From Aliishimia sp965369035 (GTDB lineage Bacteria; Pseudomonadota; Alphaproteobacteria; Rhodobacterales; Rhodobacteraceae): a stretch of DNA of 14,113 nucleotides. Positions within the stretch are counted from its first letter, which is position 1. The number at the start of each line of letters is the position of its first letter. The notes below the pieces were generated by a model. The model ran no database searches. It saw only the letters and a program-made list of their open reading frames with translations, and had not been told where the DNA came from. Below are positions 1 to 8,549 of this stretch, in pieces. Location: contig CBDUPF010000071.1 in the NCBI GenBank assembly GCA_965369035.1, positions 1-14,113 on the forward strand. Reading direction: 5' to 3'. The position numbers and the translations under genes were made by a program.

Positions 1-1698
1 CGCCGCCGTGGCGCGACGGGCGTCTGGGAGATTTTCCTGCCCGGTTTGGGCGAGGGCACCGTCTACAAGTACGAGATCACCGGTGCCTATGGCAACGTTC
101 TGCCACAGAAGGCCGATCCGGTGGGCTTCGGCGCACAGCATCCGCCCGACAACGCCTCCGTCGTGCGCGACATCTCGGGCTATGGCTGGGACGACGACGA
201 CTGGATGGCCGGGCGCGACGCGCGCAACAGGCGGGATGCGCCCATCTCGATCTACGAGGTGCATCTCGGATCGTGGCGGCGCAAGGAGGGTGGGCGGCGG
301 ATCTCCTACAAGGAGGCCGCGGTAGAACTCGTCGATTACGTGCGGGAGATGGGGTTCACCCACATCGAACTCATGCCGATCAGCGAGTACCCGTTCGACG
401 GATCATGGGGCTATCAGCCGATCGGGCTTTACGCGCCGACCATCCGGCACGGTCCACCGCACGAATTCCGCGACCTCGTCGAGGCGGCGCATCTCGCCGG
501 CATCGGCGTTCTGCTCGACTGGGTTCCGGGCCATTTTCCCACCGACGCGCATGGGCTGGGGCAGTTCGACGGAACCGCGCTCTACGAGCATGCCGACCCG
601 CGCGAGGGGTTCCACAAGGACTGGAACACGCTGATCTACAATTACGGCCGGGCGGAGGTGCGCAACTACCTCGTGGCCAACGCGCTCTACTGGCTGGAGG
701 AGTACCATATCGACGGGCTGCGCGTGGATGCCGTCGCCTCCATGCTCTATCGCGATTACTCTCGCGACGAAGGCGAATGGGTGCCCAATGTCCACGGCGG
801 GCGGGAGAATCTGGAGGCGATCGACCTGCTGCGGACCATGAACACGCTGACCTACGGCGCGCAGCCCGGGATCATGACGGTCGCCGAGGAATCGACGTCC
901 TTTCCGATGGTCTCGCAACCGGTCGACGCCGGCGGGCTGGGCTTCGGCTACAAGTGGAACATGGGCTGGATGAACGACACGCTGGAGTACATCGCAAAGG
1001 ATCCGATCCACCGCCGCCACCATCACCACCAGGTGACCTTCGGCCTGCACTATGCCTTTTCGGAAAATTTCATCCTGCCGATCAGCCATGACGAGGTCGT
1101 GCACGGCAAGGGCTCCATGTACGAACGCATGCCCGGCGACGCTTGGGAGAAGGTCGCGAACCTGCGTGCGTATTACGGGTTCATGTGGGGGCATCCGGGC
1201 AAGAAGCTCCTGTTCATGGGGCAGGAATTCGGCCAGCACCGCGAATGGGACCACGATACCGGGCTGGACTGGGGGCTGCTGGATACGCCACAGCACGAAG
1301 GTCTGCGCATGCTGGTCCGCGATCTCAACCGGCTTTACCGGGAGACGCCGGCGCTGCACCGGATGGATTGCGAGGCCGAGGGGTTCCAGTGGGTCGACGG
1401 CGGCGATGCCGAACACTCCGTTCTCACGTGGCTGCGGCGGGGCGGGGAGGGCACCGAACCGGTCGTCGTCGTGTGCAATTTCACACCGGTGGAGCGGCAC
1501 GGATACAGGATCGGGCTGCCGGAGGCCGGACGCTGGCGCGAGTTGCTGAACACCGATGCCGAAACCTATGGCGGCGGCAATCGCGGGAACATGGGCATCG
1601 TCACCGCTACGGAGACAGGACATTCGGGTCAGCCGGCATCGGCAGAAATCGTCGTGCCACCGCTGTCCACGCTGTTCCTGGCCCCGGCGAAAGACTGA
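1..1698 (+). CDS. glgB: 1,4-alpha-glucan branching enzyme GlgB (5' partial)
   Basis: GH13 branching enzyme that cuts alpha-1,4 chains and re-attaches them as alpha-1,6 branches on glycogen in the cytoplasm. The reading frame is open from the first base, and the sequence before the first in-frame TTG (46) already reads as GlgB (VWEIFLPGLGEGTVYKYEI), so the gene begins upstream. The catalytic triad is visible: Asp in GLRVDAV (codon 727-729), Glu in TVAEEST (886-888) and Asp in PISHDEVVHGKGSM (1090-1092). The 53- and 68-residue spacings equal those I recall for E. coli D405/E458/D526. The visible part is 565 residues. By that alignment about 160 N-terminal residues (the CBM48/N1 region) are missing, and the C-terminus is complete with its all-beta domain. 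The HHHH run near 1018-1029 lies in a normally His-rich family segment and is not a tag. It is followed after 26 bp by glgC and is the first visible gene of the glycogen operon. Confidence 0.97.
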   Translation, partial: RRRGATGVWEIFLPGLGEGTVYKYEITGAYGNVLPQKADPVGFGAQHPPDNASVVRDISGYGWDDDDWMAGRDARNRRDAPISIYEVHLGSWRRKEGGRRISYKEAAVELVDYVREMGFTHIELMPISEYPFDGSWGYQPIGLYAPTIRHGPPHEFRDLVEAAHLAGIGVLLDWVPGHFPTDAHGLGQFDGTALYEHADPREGFHKDWNTLIYNYGRAEVRNYLVANALYWLEEYHIDGLRVDAVASMLYRDYSRDEGEWVPNVHGGRENLEAIDLLRTMNTLTYGAQPGIMTVAEESTSFPMVSQPVDAGGLGFGYKWNMGWMNDTLEYIAKDPIHRRHHHHQVTFGLHYAFSENFILPISHDEVVHGKGSMYERMPGDAWEKVANLRAYYGFMWGHPGKKLLFMGQEFGQHREWDHDTGLDWGLLDTPQHEGLRMLVRDLNRLYRETPALHRMDCEAEGFQWVDGGDAEHSVLTWLRRGGEGTEPVVVVCNFTPVERHGYRIGLPEAGRWRELLNTDAETYGGGNRGNMGIVTATETGHSGQPASAEIVVPPLSTLFLAPAKD

Positions 1699-1710
1699 AC
1701 GGGGAAAAAC

Positions 1711-1720
1711 GGGGAGGAAA
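1711..1720 (+). promoter_or_regulatory. Shine-Dalgarno sequence of glgC
   Basis: The purine-rich GGGGAGGAAA lies in the short glgB-glgC gap with its AGGA core about 6-7 nt before the ATG at 1725. It settles the glgC start, because the glgC frame stays open far upstream inside glgB (to about 1143) and length alone would place the start too early. Confidence 0.75.
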
Positions 1721-1724
1721 GCTG

Positions 1725-2987
1725 ATGGCCGGACCATCACAGAGACTGGTCAACCGCTCGATGGCATTCGTGCTCGCCGGAGGACGGGGAAGCCGATTGA
1801 AGGAACTGACCGACCGGCGGGCCAAACCCGCGGTCTATTTCGGCGGCAAGACACGGATCATCGACTTCGCGCTTTCGAACGCGCTGAACTCGGGCATCCG
1901 CAAGATGGCCATTGCCACGCAGTACAAGGCGCACAGCCTGATCCGGCATTGCCAGCGGGGCTGGAACTTCTTCCGGGCGGAACGGAACGAGTATCTCGAT
2001 ATCCTGCCGGCCTCTCAGCGGGTCAGTGAAACGCAGTGGTATTCCGGTACGGCCGATGCAGTGTTTCAGAACATCGACATCGTGGACAGTTATGACGTGG
2101 ATTACATCGTGATCCTGGCGGGCGATCACATCTACAAGATGGATTACGAGATCATGCTGCGGCAGCATGTCGAGAGCGGTGCGGATGTCACCGTCGGCTG
2201 CCTCACGGTCCCGCGCGCAGATGCGTCCGCCTTTGGCGTGATGGACATCGACGAGAATGACCGTGTGACCGGGTTCCTGGAGAAACCGGCGGACCCGCCC
2301 GGCACGCCGGAGGATCCGGACGTCACGATGGCGTCGATGGGCATCTACGTGTTCAACTGGCCCTTCCTGCGCGACCTGCTGCGACGCGATGCCGAGGATC
2401 CGAATTCGAAGCACGATTTCGGCGGCGACATCATTCCCGATATCGTCAAGAACGGAAAGGCGATGGCGCATCGGTTCAGCGACAGCTGCGTGCGCCATCC
2501 CGACGGCCCCGCCTACTGGCGCGACGTGGGGACGGTGGATGCCTACTGGAAGGCCAATATCGACCTGACGGATTTCTCTCCGGAACTCGATCTGTGGGAC
2601 AAGACGTGGCCGATCTGGACCTACTCGGAATCGGTGCCTCCAGCGAAGTTCATCCATGACGAGGAGGACCGGCGCGGAAGAGCCACCTCCTCCCTGGTGT
2701 CCGGCGGCTGCATCATCTCGGGCACGCATGTCAGCGAGTCGTTGCTCTTTACCGGGGTGCACACCAATTCCTACGCGTCGCTCTACCGGGCGGTCGTCCT
2801 GCCCAGCGTGGTGGTCGAGCGTTCCGCGCGGCTGTCCAATGTCGTGATCGACCACGGGGTGCGCATTCCCCGCGGCCTTGTCATCGGCGAGGACCCGGAG
2901 GAAGATGCCAAGTGGTTCAACGTGTCGCCGGGCGGCGTCACCCTGGTCACCAAGGAGATGATCGACAAGTGGACCGCGGCCCGGTGA
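1725..2987 (+). CDS. glgC: Glucose-1-phosphate adenylyltransferase (ADP-glucose pyrophosphorylase)
   Basis: Makes ADP-glucose from ATP and glucose-1-phosphate, the committed and allosterically controlled step of bacterial glycogen synthesis. The 420-residue protein is close to the usual 420-430. The N-terminal nucleotidyltransferase core starts at about residue 13 with LAGGRGSRLKELT. The catalytic Asp sits in ILAGDHIYKMDY (residue 134) and the glucose-1-phosphate-binding Lys in FLEKPADPP (residue 187). YWRDVGTVDAYW is also conserved. From about residue 300 the C-terminal left-handed beta-helix begins (SLVSGGCIISG, SNVVIDHG, VIGEDPEEDAKWF). The E. coli fructose-1,6-bisphosphate site Lys39 aligns with Arg31 in LTDRRAKP, as in the Agrobacterium enzyme recalled from memory. 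This suggests the alphaproteobacterial activator pattern (fructose-6-phosphate/pyruvate) and is inference. The start is chosen by the strong ribosome-binding site. The last 4 bp overlap glgA. Confidence 0.98.
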   Translation: MAGPSQRLVNRSMAFVLAGGRGSRLKELTDRRAKPAVYFGGKTRIIDFALSNALNSGIRKMAIATQYKAHSLIRHCQRGWNFFRAERNEYLDILPASQRVSETQWYSGTADAVFQNIDIVDSYDVDYIVILAGDHIYKMDYEIMLRQHVESGADVTVGCLTVPRADASAFGVMDIDENDRVTGFLEKPADPPGTPEDPDVTMASMGIYVFNWPFLRDLLRRDAEDPNSKHDFGGDIIPDIVKNGKAMAHRFSDSCVRHPDGPAYWRDVGTVDAYWKANIDLTDFSPELDLWDKTWPIWTYSESVPPAKFIHDEEDRRGRATSSLVSGGCIISGTHVSESLLFTGVHTNSYASLYRAVVLPSVVVERSARLSNVVIDHGVRIPRGLVIGEDPEEDAKWFNVSPGGVTLVTKEMIDKWTAAR

Positions 2988-4384
2988 TCGACGTTCTCTC
3001 CGTCACGTCCGAATGCGCACCGCTGGTCAAGACCGGCGGGCTGGCGGATGTGGCGGGGGCCCTGCCCAAGGCGCTGAACGGGTCAGGGGTGCGGATGCGC
3101 ACGCTGCTGCCGGGCTACCCCGCGGTGATGAAGGGGATCGGCAAGCGGAAAGCGGTTCATGCCGAAGATGACCTCTTTGGCGGGCCGGGGCGGGTGCTGG
3201 CCGCGGAGCTCGACGGGCTCGACCTTCTGGTACTCGATGCGCCGCATCTCTATGACCGTCCGGGGTCGCCCTATCTCGATCCGGACGGAACGGACTGGCC
3301 GGACAATGCCGAACGTTTCGCGGCGCTCTCCTGGGTCGCGGCGTCGATCGGCGGGGCGGGGCTGAAAGGGTGGAAGCCCAGCGTCCTGCACTGCCACGAC
3401 TGGCAGGCGGGACTTGCGCCGATCTATCTCAAGGATCGTTTCGCGGACGCCCGGGTGGCCACGATTCTCACGATCCACAACATCGCTTTCCAGGGCATCG
3501 CGCCGGCGAGGATGCTGCAGACGCTGCGCCTTCCCAAGAGCGGGCTGCAACCGGACGGATTCGAATTCTGGGGCGACATCAGTGCGTTGAAGGCCGGGAT
3601 CGTTTCCTCCGACAAGATCACCACCGTCAGCCCGACCTATGCCGGCGAGTTGATGACGCCGGAGTTCGGGATGGGGCTCGACGGTGTGCTGCGCTGGCGC
3701 CGCGATGACCTTGTGGGGATCCTGAACGGCGTGGATACCGAGGCGTGGTCGCCGCCCTACAAGACGCCCGCGGGCAAATCGCGGCACAAGGCCAGACTGC
3801 GCGAGCGGATGGGGCTGGGCGAGGCGCCGGGGCCGCTCTGCGTCGTGGTCTCGCGGTTGTCGCACCAGAAAGGCCTCGACCTGTTGCTCGAAGCGCTTCC
3901 GCGTCTTCTGGACGAAGGCGGGCAACTCGCGCTCCTGGGATCGGGCGACAAGGCGCTGGAGCGGGGGTTTGCCGCCGCCGCCGCGACCCAAGCGAATGTC
4001 GCCGTGCAGATCGGCTACGACGAGGAATTGGCCCGAATGCTGATCGCGGGAGGGGACGCGATCCTCGTGCCCTCGCGGTTCGAGCCCTGCGGGTTGACCC
4101 AGCTTTATGGGCTGCGGTTCGGAACGCTGCCGCTCGTGGCCTATACCGGCGGGCTGGCTGACACGGTCATTCCCGCCTCGCCGGCCGGGCTGCGTGCGCA
4201 GGCGGCGACCGGCGTACAATTCCATCCGGTGACGTCGGACGCGCTGTCACGCGCCTTCGACCGGCTTTGCGACCTTTACAGGCAGCCGGAAGTGTGGCTG
4301 AGGATGCAGCGGAACGCGATGCGCCATCCTGTCGGCTGGGACCAGTCCGCCCGGGAATACGCCGCTCTGTACGAAGGCCTGTAA
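2984..4384 (+). CDS. glgA: Glycogen synthase (ADP-glucose type, GT5)
   Basis: Transfers glucose from ADP-glucose to the non-reducing end of growing alpha-1,4-glucan. The GTG start at 2984 overlaps the glgC stop (GTGA), implying translational coupling, and no good Shine-Dalgarno is seen. An upstream in-frame GTG at 2912 would lie inside glgC and add a non-homologous tail, so it is rejected. The 466-residue product begins with the GT5 signature DVLSVTSECAPLVKTGGLADV, in which the Lys of KTGGL (residue 16) is the ADP-glucose contact in known enzymes. CHDWQAGLAPIYL and TIHNIAFQG follow in the N-terminal Rossmann domain. The C-terminal domain has VSRLSHQKGLDLL and PSRFEPCGLTQLYGLRFG, whose Glu (residue 367) matches the conserved catalytic-site Glu, and then YTGGLADTV. 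Length is typical (about 477 in E. coli) and all the landmark motifs are intact. glgX starts 6 bp downstream. Confidence 0.97.
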   Translation: MIDVLSVTSECAPLVKTGGLADVAGALPKALNGSGVRMRTLLPGYPAVMKGIGKRKAVHAEDDLFGGPGRVLAAELDGLDLLVLDAPHLYDRPGSPYLDPDGTDWPDNAERFAALSWVAASIGGAGLKGWKPSVLHCHDWQAGLAPIYLKDRFADARVATILTIHNIAFQGIAPARMLQTLRLPKSGLQPDGFEFWGDISALKAGIVSSDKITTVSPTYAGELMTPEFGMGLDGVLRWRRDDLVGILNGVDTEAWSPPYKTPAGKSRHKARLRERMGLGEAPGPLCVVVSRLSHQKGLDLLLEALPRLLDEGGQLALLGSGDKALERGFAAAAATQANVAVQIGYDEELARMLIAGGDAILVPSRFEPCGLTQLYGLRFGTLPLVAYTGGLADTVIPASPAGLRAQAATGVQFHPVTSDALSRAFDRLCDLYRQPEVWLRMQRNAMRHPVGWDQSAREYAALYEGL

Positions 4385-4390
4385 CGCAAC

Positions 4391-6481
4391 ATGACATCCC
4401 GACATGCAGTGTCGGCGGGGCGCGCCTCCCCGCTTGGTGCAACTTTCGACGGTGACGGCGTGAACTTCGCCGTTTTCTCCGCCCATGCGACGAAGATGAC
4501 GCTGTGCCTCTTTTCCGATGACGGCAGGACGGAGACCGCGCGGCTTTGCCTGCCCGAAAGGGACGGCGACGTCTGGCACGGCTACGTGAGCGGATTGCGG
4601 CCCGGGCAGACATACGGCTACCGCGCCGACGGGCCGTATGAGCCGAAGGAGGGCCACAGGTTCAACCCGCACAAGCTGCTGATCGACCCTTATGCCAAAA
4701 GCCTCACCGGGCAGCCGGTCTGGAACGACGCGCTTTTCGGATTCGACACCGGCAAGAACGATCTGAGCTTCGACACGCGTGACAGCGCGCCCTACATGCC
4801 CCGCTCGGTGGTTGTCGATCCGGCCTTCGACTGGGGCGACGACAGACCGCCCTACATCCCGACCGAGGACAGCATCCTCTACGAGGCGCATGTGAAGGGG
4901 CTGACCGCCCTGCATCCGGACGTGCCCACGCGGGGCAAGTTCCTTGGCCTCGCCTCCGACCCGATCCTCGACCATCTCACCGGGCTGGGGATCACGGCAA
5001 TCGAATTGCTGCCCTGCCAGGCGTTCCTGAACGACCGCTTTCTGGTCGAGAAGGGCCTCACCAACTACTGGGGCTACCAGACGCTGGGGTTCTTCGCGCC
5101 CGACCCGCGCTACCTCGACGCGGGCGGGATTCGCGAGTTTCAGCAGATGGTCGCGCGGTTTCACGCCGCGGGCATCGAGGTGCTGATGGATGTGGTTTAC
5201 AACCACACCTGCGAGGGCAACGAGATGGGCCCCACGCTGGCGTTCCGGGGGCTCGACAATCTCAGCTACTATCGGCTGCAGGACGACAAGCGATATTACA
5301 TCAATGACACCGGCACCGGGAACACCGTGAACGTGGCGCACCCGATGGTGCTGCGGATGATCATGGATTCGCTGCGATACTGGGTCGAGGTGATGCATGT
5401 GGACGGCTTCCGCTTCGACCTCTGCGCCACGCTGGGCCGGGTCGGCAACGAGGGGTTTTCGGGGGCGGCCGCGTTCTTTGCCGCGATCCGGCAGGATCCG
5501 GTGCTGACGCGGACAAAGCTCATCGCGGAGCCCTGGGACGTCGGCCCGGGCGGATATCAGCTCGGGGCTTTCCCGCCCCCCTTCCTCGAATGGAACGACA
5601 GGTTCCGCGACGCCGTGCGCCAGTACTGGCGCGGGGACGAGGAACAGGTGCCGCGGCTGGCCGACCGCCTGACCGGTTCCGCGCGGCAGTTCGACCATTC
5701 CGGGCGTCCGGCGACGAGTTCGGTCAATCTGGTGACCGCGCATGACGGGTTCACTCTGGCGGACGTGGTCAGCTACAGCGAGAAGCACAACGAAGCCAAT
5801 GGCGAGAACAACCAGGACGGCCACGACCACAACTACTCCGACAACATGGGCGTGGAAGGCCCGACGGGAGACGCGGCCATCGCGCAGGCGCGCGTTCGGC
5901 GGCGTCGCAACATGATGGCGACGCTGCTGCTGTCGCAGGGCACGCCGATGATCCTTGCTGGCGACGAGATCGGTCACAGCCAGGGCGGCAACAACAACGC
6001 CTATTGCCAGGACAACGAGACGAGCTGGATCGACTGGCGCGAGGCGGATCACGCGTTCCTGCGCTTCACCAGCTGGATGATCGCGTTCCGCAAGGCCCAT
6101 CCGATCCTGCGCCAGAAACGGTTTCTGCACGCGCGCGAAAGGGCGGTCGACGGGATCGAGGATCTGGTCTGGTGGCGTGAGGATGGCAAGCGCATGACGA
6201 ACGCCGACTGGGCCGATCCCGCGCGCAGCCTTTTGTGCGCCGAGTTGCGGACGGCCTCGGGAACGCCACACTACGCCACGCTGGAAACCGCGATCTTCTG
6301 CGTCTTCAATTCTGGCGAGGCGGCGGAGGTCGTCACGCCGCCGTCCAAGCCGGGCATGCGGTGGTGTCGTTGCCTCGATACCAGCAGACCCGATATCGAT
6401 GAGTCGGACGAGCACGTCGGCAATTCGCTCGACTGTCCGGCCGAAGCAATCATCGTGCTGGTGCTGGTGGCGGAAAAATGA
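4391..6481 (+). CDS. glgX: Glycogen debranching enzyme GlgX (isoamylase-type GH13)
   Basis: Hydrolyses alpha-1,6 branches, preferentially the short stubs left by glycogen phosphorylase. The protein is 696 residues, near the usual 650-710. The N-terminal CBM48 domain starts with SPLGATFDGDGVNFAVFSAH (about residues 13-32). The GH13_11 barrel carries the nucleophile Asp in GFRFDLCATLG (residue 343), the acid/base Glu in LIAEPWDVGPGGY (residue 380) and the third Asp in TAHDGFTLADVVSY (residue 452). The E-to-D spacing of 72 equals E. coli GlgX as recalled. The GlgX/isoamylase hallmark NNNAYCQDNETSWIDW is present. There is no signal peptide, so it acts in the cytoplasm. ATG 4391 is the natural start, 6 bp after glgA with only a weak, distant GAAGG before it. 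The gene ends in ATGA, overlapping malQ by 4 bp. The only realistic alternative is another isoamylase-type GH13 name (TreX-like). Confidence 0.95.
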   Translation: MTSRHAVSAGRASPLGATFDGDGVNFAVFSAHATKMTLCLFSDDGRTETARLCLPERDGDVWHGYVSGLRPGQTYGYRADGPYEPKEGHRFNPHKLLIDPYAKSLTGQPVWNDALFGFDTGKNDLSFDTRDSAPYMPRSVVVDPAFDWGDDRPPYIPTEDSILYEAHVKGLTALHPDVPTRGKFLGLASDPILDHLTGLGITAIELLPCQAFLNDRFLVEKGLTNYWGYQTLGFFAPDPRYLDAGGIREFQQMVARFHAAGIEVLMDVVYNHTCEGNEMGPTLAFRGLDNLSYYRLQDDKRYYINDTGTGNTVNVAHPMVLRMIMDSLRYWVEVMHVDGFRFDLCATLGRVGNEGFSGAAAFFAAIRQDPVLTRTKLIAEPWDVGPGGYQLGAFPPPFLEWNDRFRDAVRQYWRGDEEQVPRLADRLTGSARQFDHSGRPATSSVNLVTAHDGFTLADVVSYSEKHNEANGENNQDGHDHNYSDNMGVEGPTGDAAIAQARVRRRRNMMATLLLSQGTPMILAGDEIGHSQGGNNNAYCQDNETSWIDWREADHAFLRFTSWMIAFRKAHPILRQKRFLHARERAVDGIEDLVWWREDGKRMTNADWADPARSLLCAELRTASGTPHYATLETAIFCVFNSGEAAEVVTPPSKPGMRWCRCLDTSRPDIDESDEHVGNSLDCPAEAIIVLVLVAEK

Positions 6482-8340
6482 GCGATCCCGTCGCGGAGCT
6501 TGCCCGGCTCTATGGCATCCTTCCTGGATACCGGGACCTGTCGGGCCAGGATATCGAAACGGGCCGGGGGACGCAGATCGCCCTTCTGGCAGCCATGGGC
6601 GTCGATGTTGCATCGGACCGCGATGCCGAAGACCGCCTGAGGCAGGAGACCGAACGGCGCGCATCGAGGCGGCTGCCTGGCTGGTTCATCGTGGACTGCG
6701 ACAGCCCCGCGAGGATCGAGACCGCCGGCACCTGGACGATCACCCTCGAGACCGGTGTGGAGATCGAGGGACGAGGAAGGGATCTGCCGCCTCTGCCGCT
6801 GGGCATTCACAGCCTTTCCGCTTCGGGTGAGCGGGCCACGGTGATCTCCGCCCCTCCGACGCTGCCCATGCCCGCGAAAGGCTGGGGCGTGACCGGGCCG
6901 CTCTGGGGGTTGGGCGGGCCGGATCGTCCCGGCATCGGCGATTTCGACGATCTCGCGCGCGAAGGGGTCGCGCTGGCCGGGCACGGCGCGGCATTTCTCG
7001 GGCTGAACCCGGTGCATCTGGGCTTCCCGGTCGATCCAACAGCGGTGAGCCCCTATTCGCCGTCCCACCGGCGCCGGCTCAACCCGCTCCATATCGCGAC
7101 GCCGGGCGGAGAATGCGCCGGACCCCTGGTCGACTACGCGCGCGAGATCCCGGCCAAGCGCCTCGCCTTGCGGCGCGCCTACGGGGATTTCTGCACCGCG
7201 GGGCCGGACGACGGGTTCGAAACCTATCGCCGCGACGAGGGCGACGCGCTCCGCCGGTTCACGCTGCACCAGGCGTTGTCGGAGCGGCACGGTCCGTTCT
7301 GGACCGACTGGCCCGCGGGGTTTCACGATCCGGACGCGATCTCCGATGGCGACCTGCGCGAGGACATGCGCTTTCACGCCTGGCTGCAATGGACAGCCGA
7401 ACGGCAACTGGGCGCTGCGAACGAAGCCTGCCGCGCGGCCGGAATGCGTTTCGGGCTCTATCTCGACCTTGCCGTGGGCACCCATCCGGGCGGTGCCGAA
7501 ACCTGGACCGACCGGCACTGGTTCGCCTCCGGCGTTTCTCTGGGCGCGCCCGGCGACAGCTTTGCTCCGGACGGCCAGGTCTGGAACCTCGCGCCATTCG
7601 ACCCGCAGGTGCTTGTCGCGGGCGATTTCCGCATCCTGGCCGAAACGATCCGGAAACAGCTCGCGTTTTCCAGGCTGCTCCGGATCGACCATATCCTTGG
7701 GTTCGAACGCGCCTTCTGGGCGCCACAGGATCGGGGTGTGCCGGGTGGCTATGTCCGGATGCCGCGGGAGGCGATGCTCGCCGTCGTGCGTGTCGAGGCC
7801 GCGCGGGCGGATGCCACGATCGTGGGCGAGGATCTGGGCAACATTCCGGCGGGGCTGCAGGACGCGCTCATCGCCTCCGGCATTCTGGGCTGCCGGGTGA
7901 TGCAGTTCGAGGATTTCGGCGGGGAGCCGTTCAACTATCCCGCCCGCTCGCTCGCATCCTTCGGAACGCATGATCTGCCGACCTGGGCGGGGTGGACCGA
8001 TGCCGCCGATATCGCGGCATGGGCGGACCTGGGCCGGATCGATGCGGCCACCGCCAGGGACCTAAAGGACAAGCGGCACGAATCCGTGGCGCGTTTCGTG
8101 ACGTCGTGCGGCGGCGCATCGGTGGACGACATGCATACATGTCTGGCGAACACGGCATCGGCCCTTGTCGCGGTGCAGCTGGAGGACGCTTTCGGCGTTC
8201 GCGACCAGACAAACCTGCCCGGCACGATCCACGATCATCCGAACTGGCGCCGACGGCTCCCGGTTGCTCCCGCGGGAGAGAGCGGGGCATCGCGTCTGGG
8301 GACCGTGGCCGCGATCATGCGGGCCTCCGGCCGTACGTGA
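6478..8340 (+). CDS. malQ: 4-alpha-glucanotransferase (amylomaltase, GH77)
   Basis: Transfers maltosyl and longer units between alpha-1,4-glucans, releasing glucose and lengthening short chains, so it recycles the oligosaccharides freed by GlgX. The 620-residue protein has an N-terminal MalQ-type domain (LYGILPGYRDLSGQ followed by LLAAMGVDV, residues about 11-43). The GH77 barrel from about residue 135 includes WGLGGPDRPGIGDFDD and VSPYSPSHRRRLNPLHI. The catalytic set is LRIDHILGF (nucleophile Asp 404), VGEDLGNIP (Glu 451) and FGTHDLPTW (Asp 499). The 47-residue first spacing equals that in the Thermus enzyme as I recall it. The start overlaps the glgX stop (ATGA), with a GGCGGA-like ribosome-binding site just upstream, indicating translational coupling. 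Related alphaproteobacterial glycogen operons often carry pgm after glgX; here malQ occupies that place. A hairpin 38 bp downstream probably ends the operon. Confidence 0.95.
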   Translation: MSDPVAELARLYGILPGYRDLSGQDIETGRGTQIALLAAMGVDVASDRDAEDRLRQETERRASRRLPGWFIVDCDSPARIETAGTWTITLETGVEIEGRGRDLPPLPLGIHSLSASGERATVISAPPTLPMPAKGWGVTGPLWGLGGPDRPGIGDFDDLAREGVALAGHGAAFLGLNPVHLGFPVDPTAVSPYSPSHRRRLNPLHIATPGGECAGPLVDYAREIPAKRLALRRAYGDFCTAGPDDGFETYRRDEGDALRRFTLHQALSERHGPFWTDWPAGFHDPDAISDGDLREDMRFHAWLQWTAERQLGAANEACRAAGMRFGLYLDLAVGTHPGGAETWTDRHWFASGVSLGAPGDSFAPDGQVWNLAPFDPQVLVAGDFRILAETIRKQLAFSRLLRIDHILGFERAFWAPQDRGVPGGYVRMPREAMLAVVRVEAARADATIVGEDLGNIPAGLQDALIASGILGCRVMQFEDFGGEPFNYPARSLASFGTHDLPTWAGWTDAADIAAWADLGRIDAATARDLKDKRHESVARFVTSCGGASVDDMHTCLANTASALVAVQLEDAFGVRDQTNLPGTIHDHPNWRRRLPVAPAGESGASRLGTVAAIMRASGRT

Positions 8341-8378
8341 TCCGGACCGACGACCGGAATCCTTGCCAATCACGGCCC

Positions 8379-8405
8379 CGGGCGATTTCGCTATTGCCCG
8401 TTGTT
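8379..8405 (+). terminator. Candidate rho-independent terminator of the glg operon
   Basis: An 8-bp stem, CGGGCGAT (8379-8386) with ATTGCCCG (8393-8400), has one G-U pair and a 6-nt loop. A short T-rich run (TTGTT) follows. It sits 38 bp after the malQ stop and before a separate gene, where an operon terminator is expected. The U-tract is poor, so efficiency is uncertain. Confidence 0.5.
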
Positions 8406-8536
8406 CCAACGCATCCACGCGGCTAGGCTCAATCCAAGGAGTTTTGACGATCGCCCGATTGGCGGACGGAACCGGCCCCGTAATGGCCCGAATGCGCCGC
8501 ATGTAATTGTGACTCCTGAAAATTCGGAACAGTCAT

Positions 8537-8542
8537 GGGGAG
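8537..8542 (+). promoter_or_regulatory. Shine-Dalgarno that decides the lactonase start
   Basis: GGGGAG lies 7 nt before the ATG at 8550. The alternative in-frame ATG at 8535 overlaps this ribosome-binding site and has none of its own, so 8550 is preferred. Confidence 0.6.
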
Positions 8543-8549
8543 TGGCGGC

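Larger units (their letters stand above)
8341..8549 (+). other. Intergenic region between malQ and the lactonase gene
   Basis: This 209-bp non-coding stretch holds a candidate terminator in its first third. The middle has an AAGGAG followed by TTGACG (8436-8449), and the lactonase ribosome-binding site is at the end. TTGACG resembles a -35 box, but no convincing -10 element lies 16-18 bp downstream, so I do not call a promoter. The lactonase transcript must start somewhere in this stretch if the hairpin terminates the operon. Confidence 0.5.

Noticed and set aside
1018..1029. Run of four His codons in GlgB resembling an affinity tag
   Set aside because: It sits inside the conserved DPIHR...QVTFG segment, which is naturally His-rich in branching enzymes.
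1143..1724. N-terminal extension of GlgC into the glgB region
   Set aside because: The frame is open there, but the residues are a shadow of glgB, and the strong ribosome-binding site sets the start at 1725.
403..1740. 445-codon minus-strand open frame opposite glgB, and a similar one opposite glgC (1737-2855)
   Set aside because: Both mirror well-conserved sense genes and show no family motif or ribosome-binding site of their own.
4247..6664. 805-codon open frame on the minus strand opposite glgX
   Set aside because: It lies wholly over glgX and its edges, its product is rich in Arg, Val, His and Pro with no recognisable motif, and long antisense frames are expected in GC-rich coding DNA.
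8444..8506. Possible 20-codon leader peptide starting at TTG 8444 after AAGGAG
   Set aside because: AAGGAG ends only 2 nt before the TTG, too close for a ribosome-binding site, and the peptide has no regulatory codon run.
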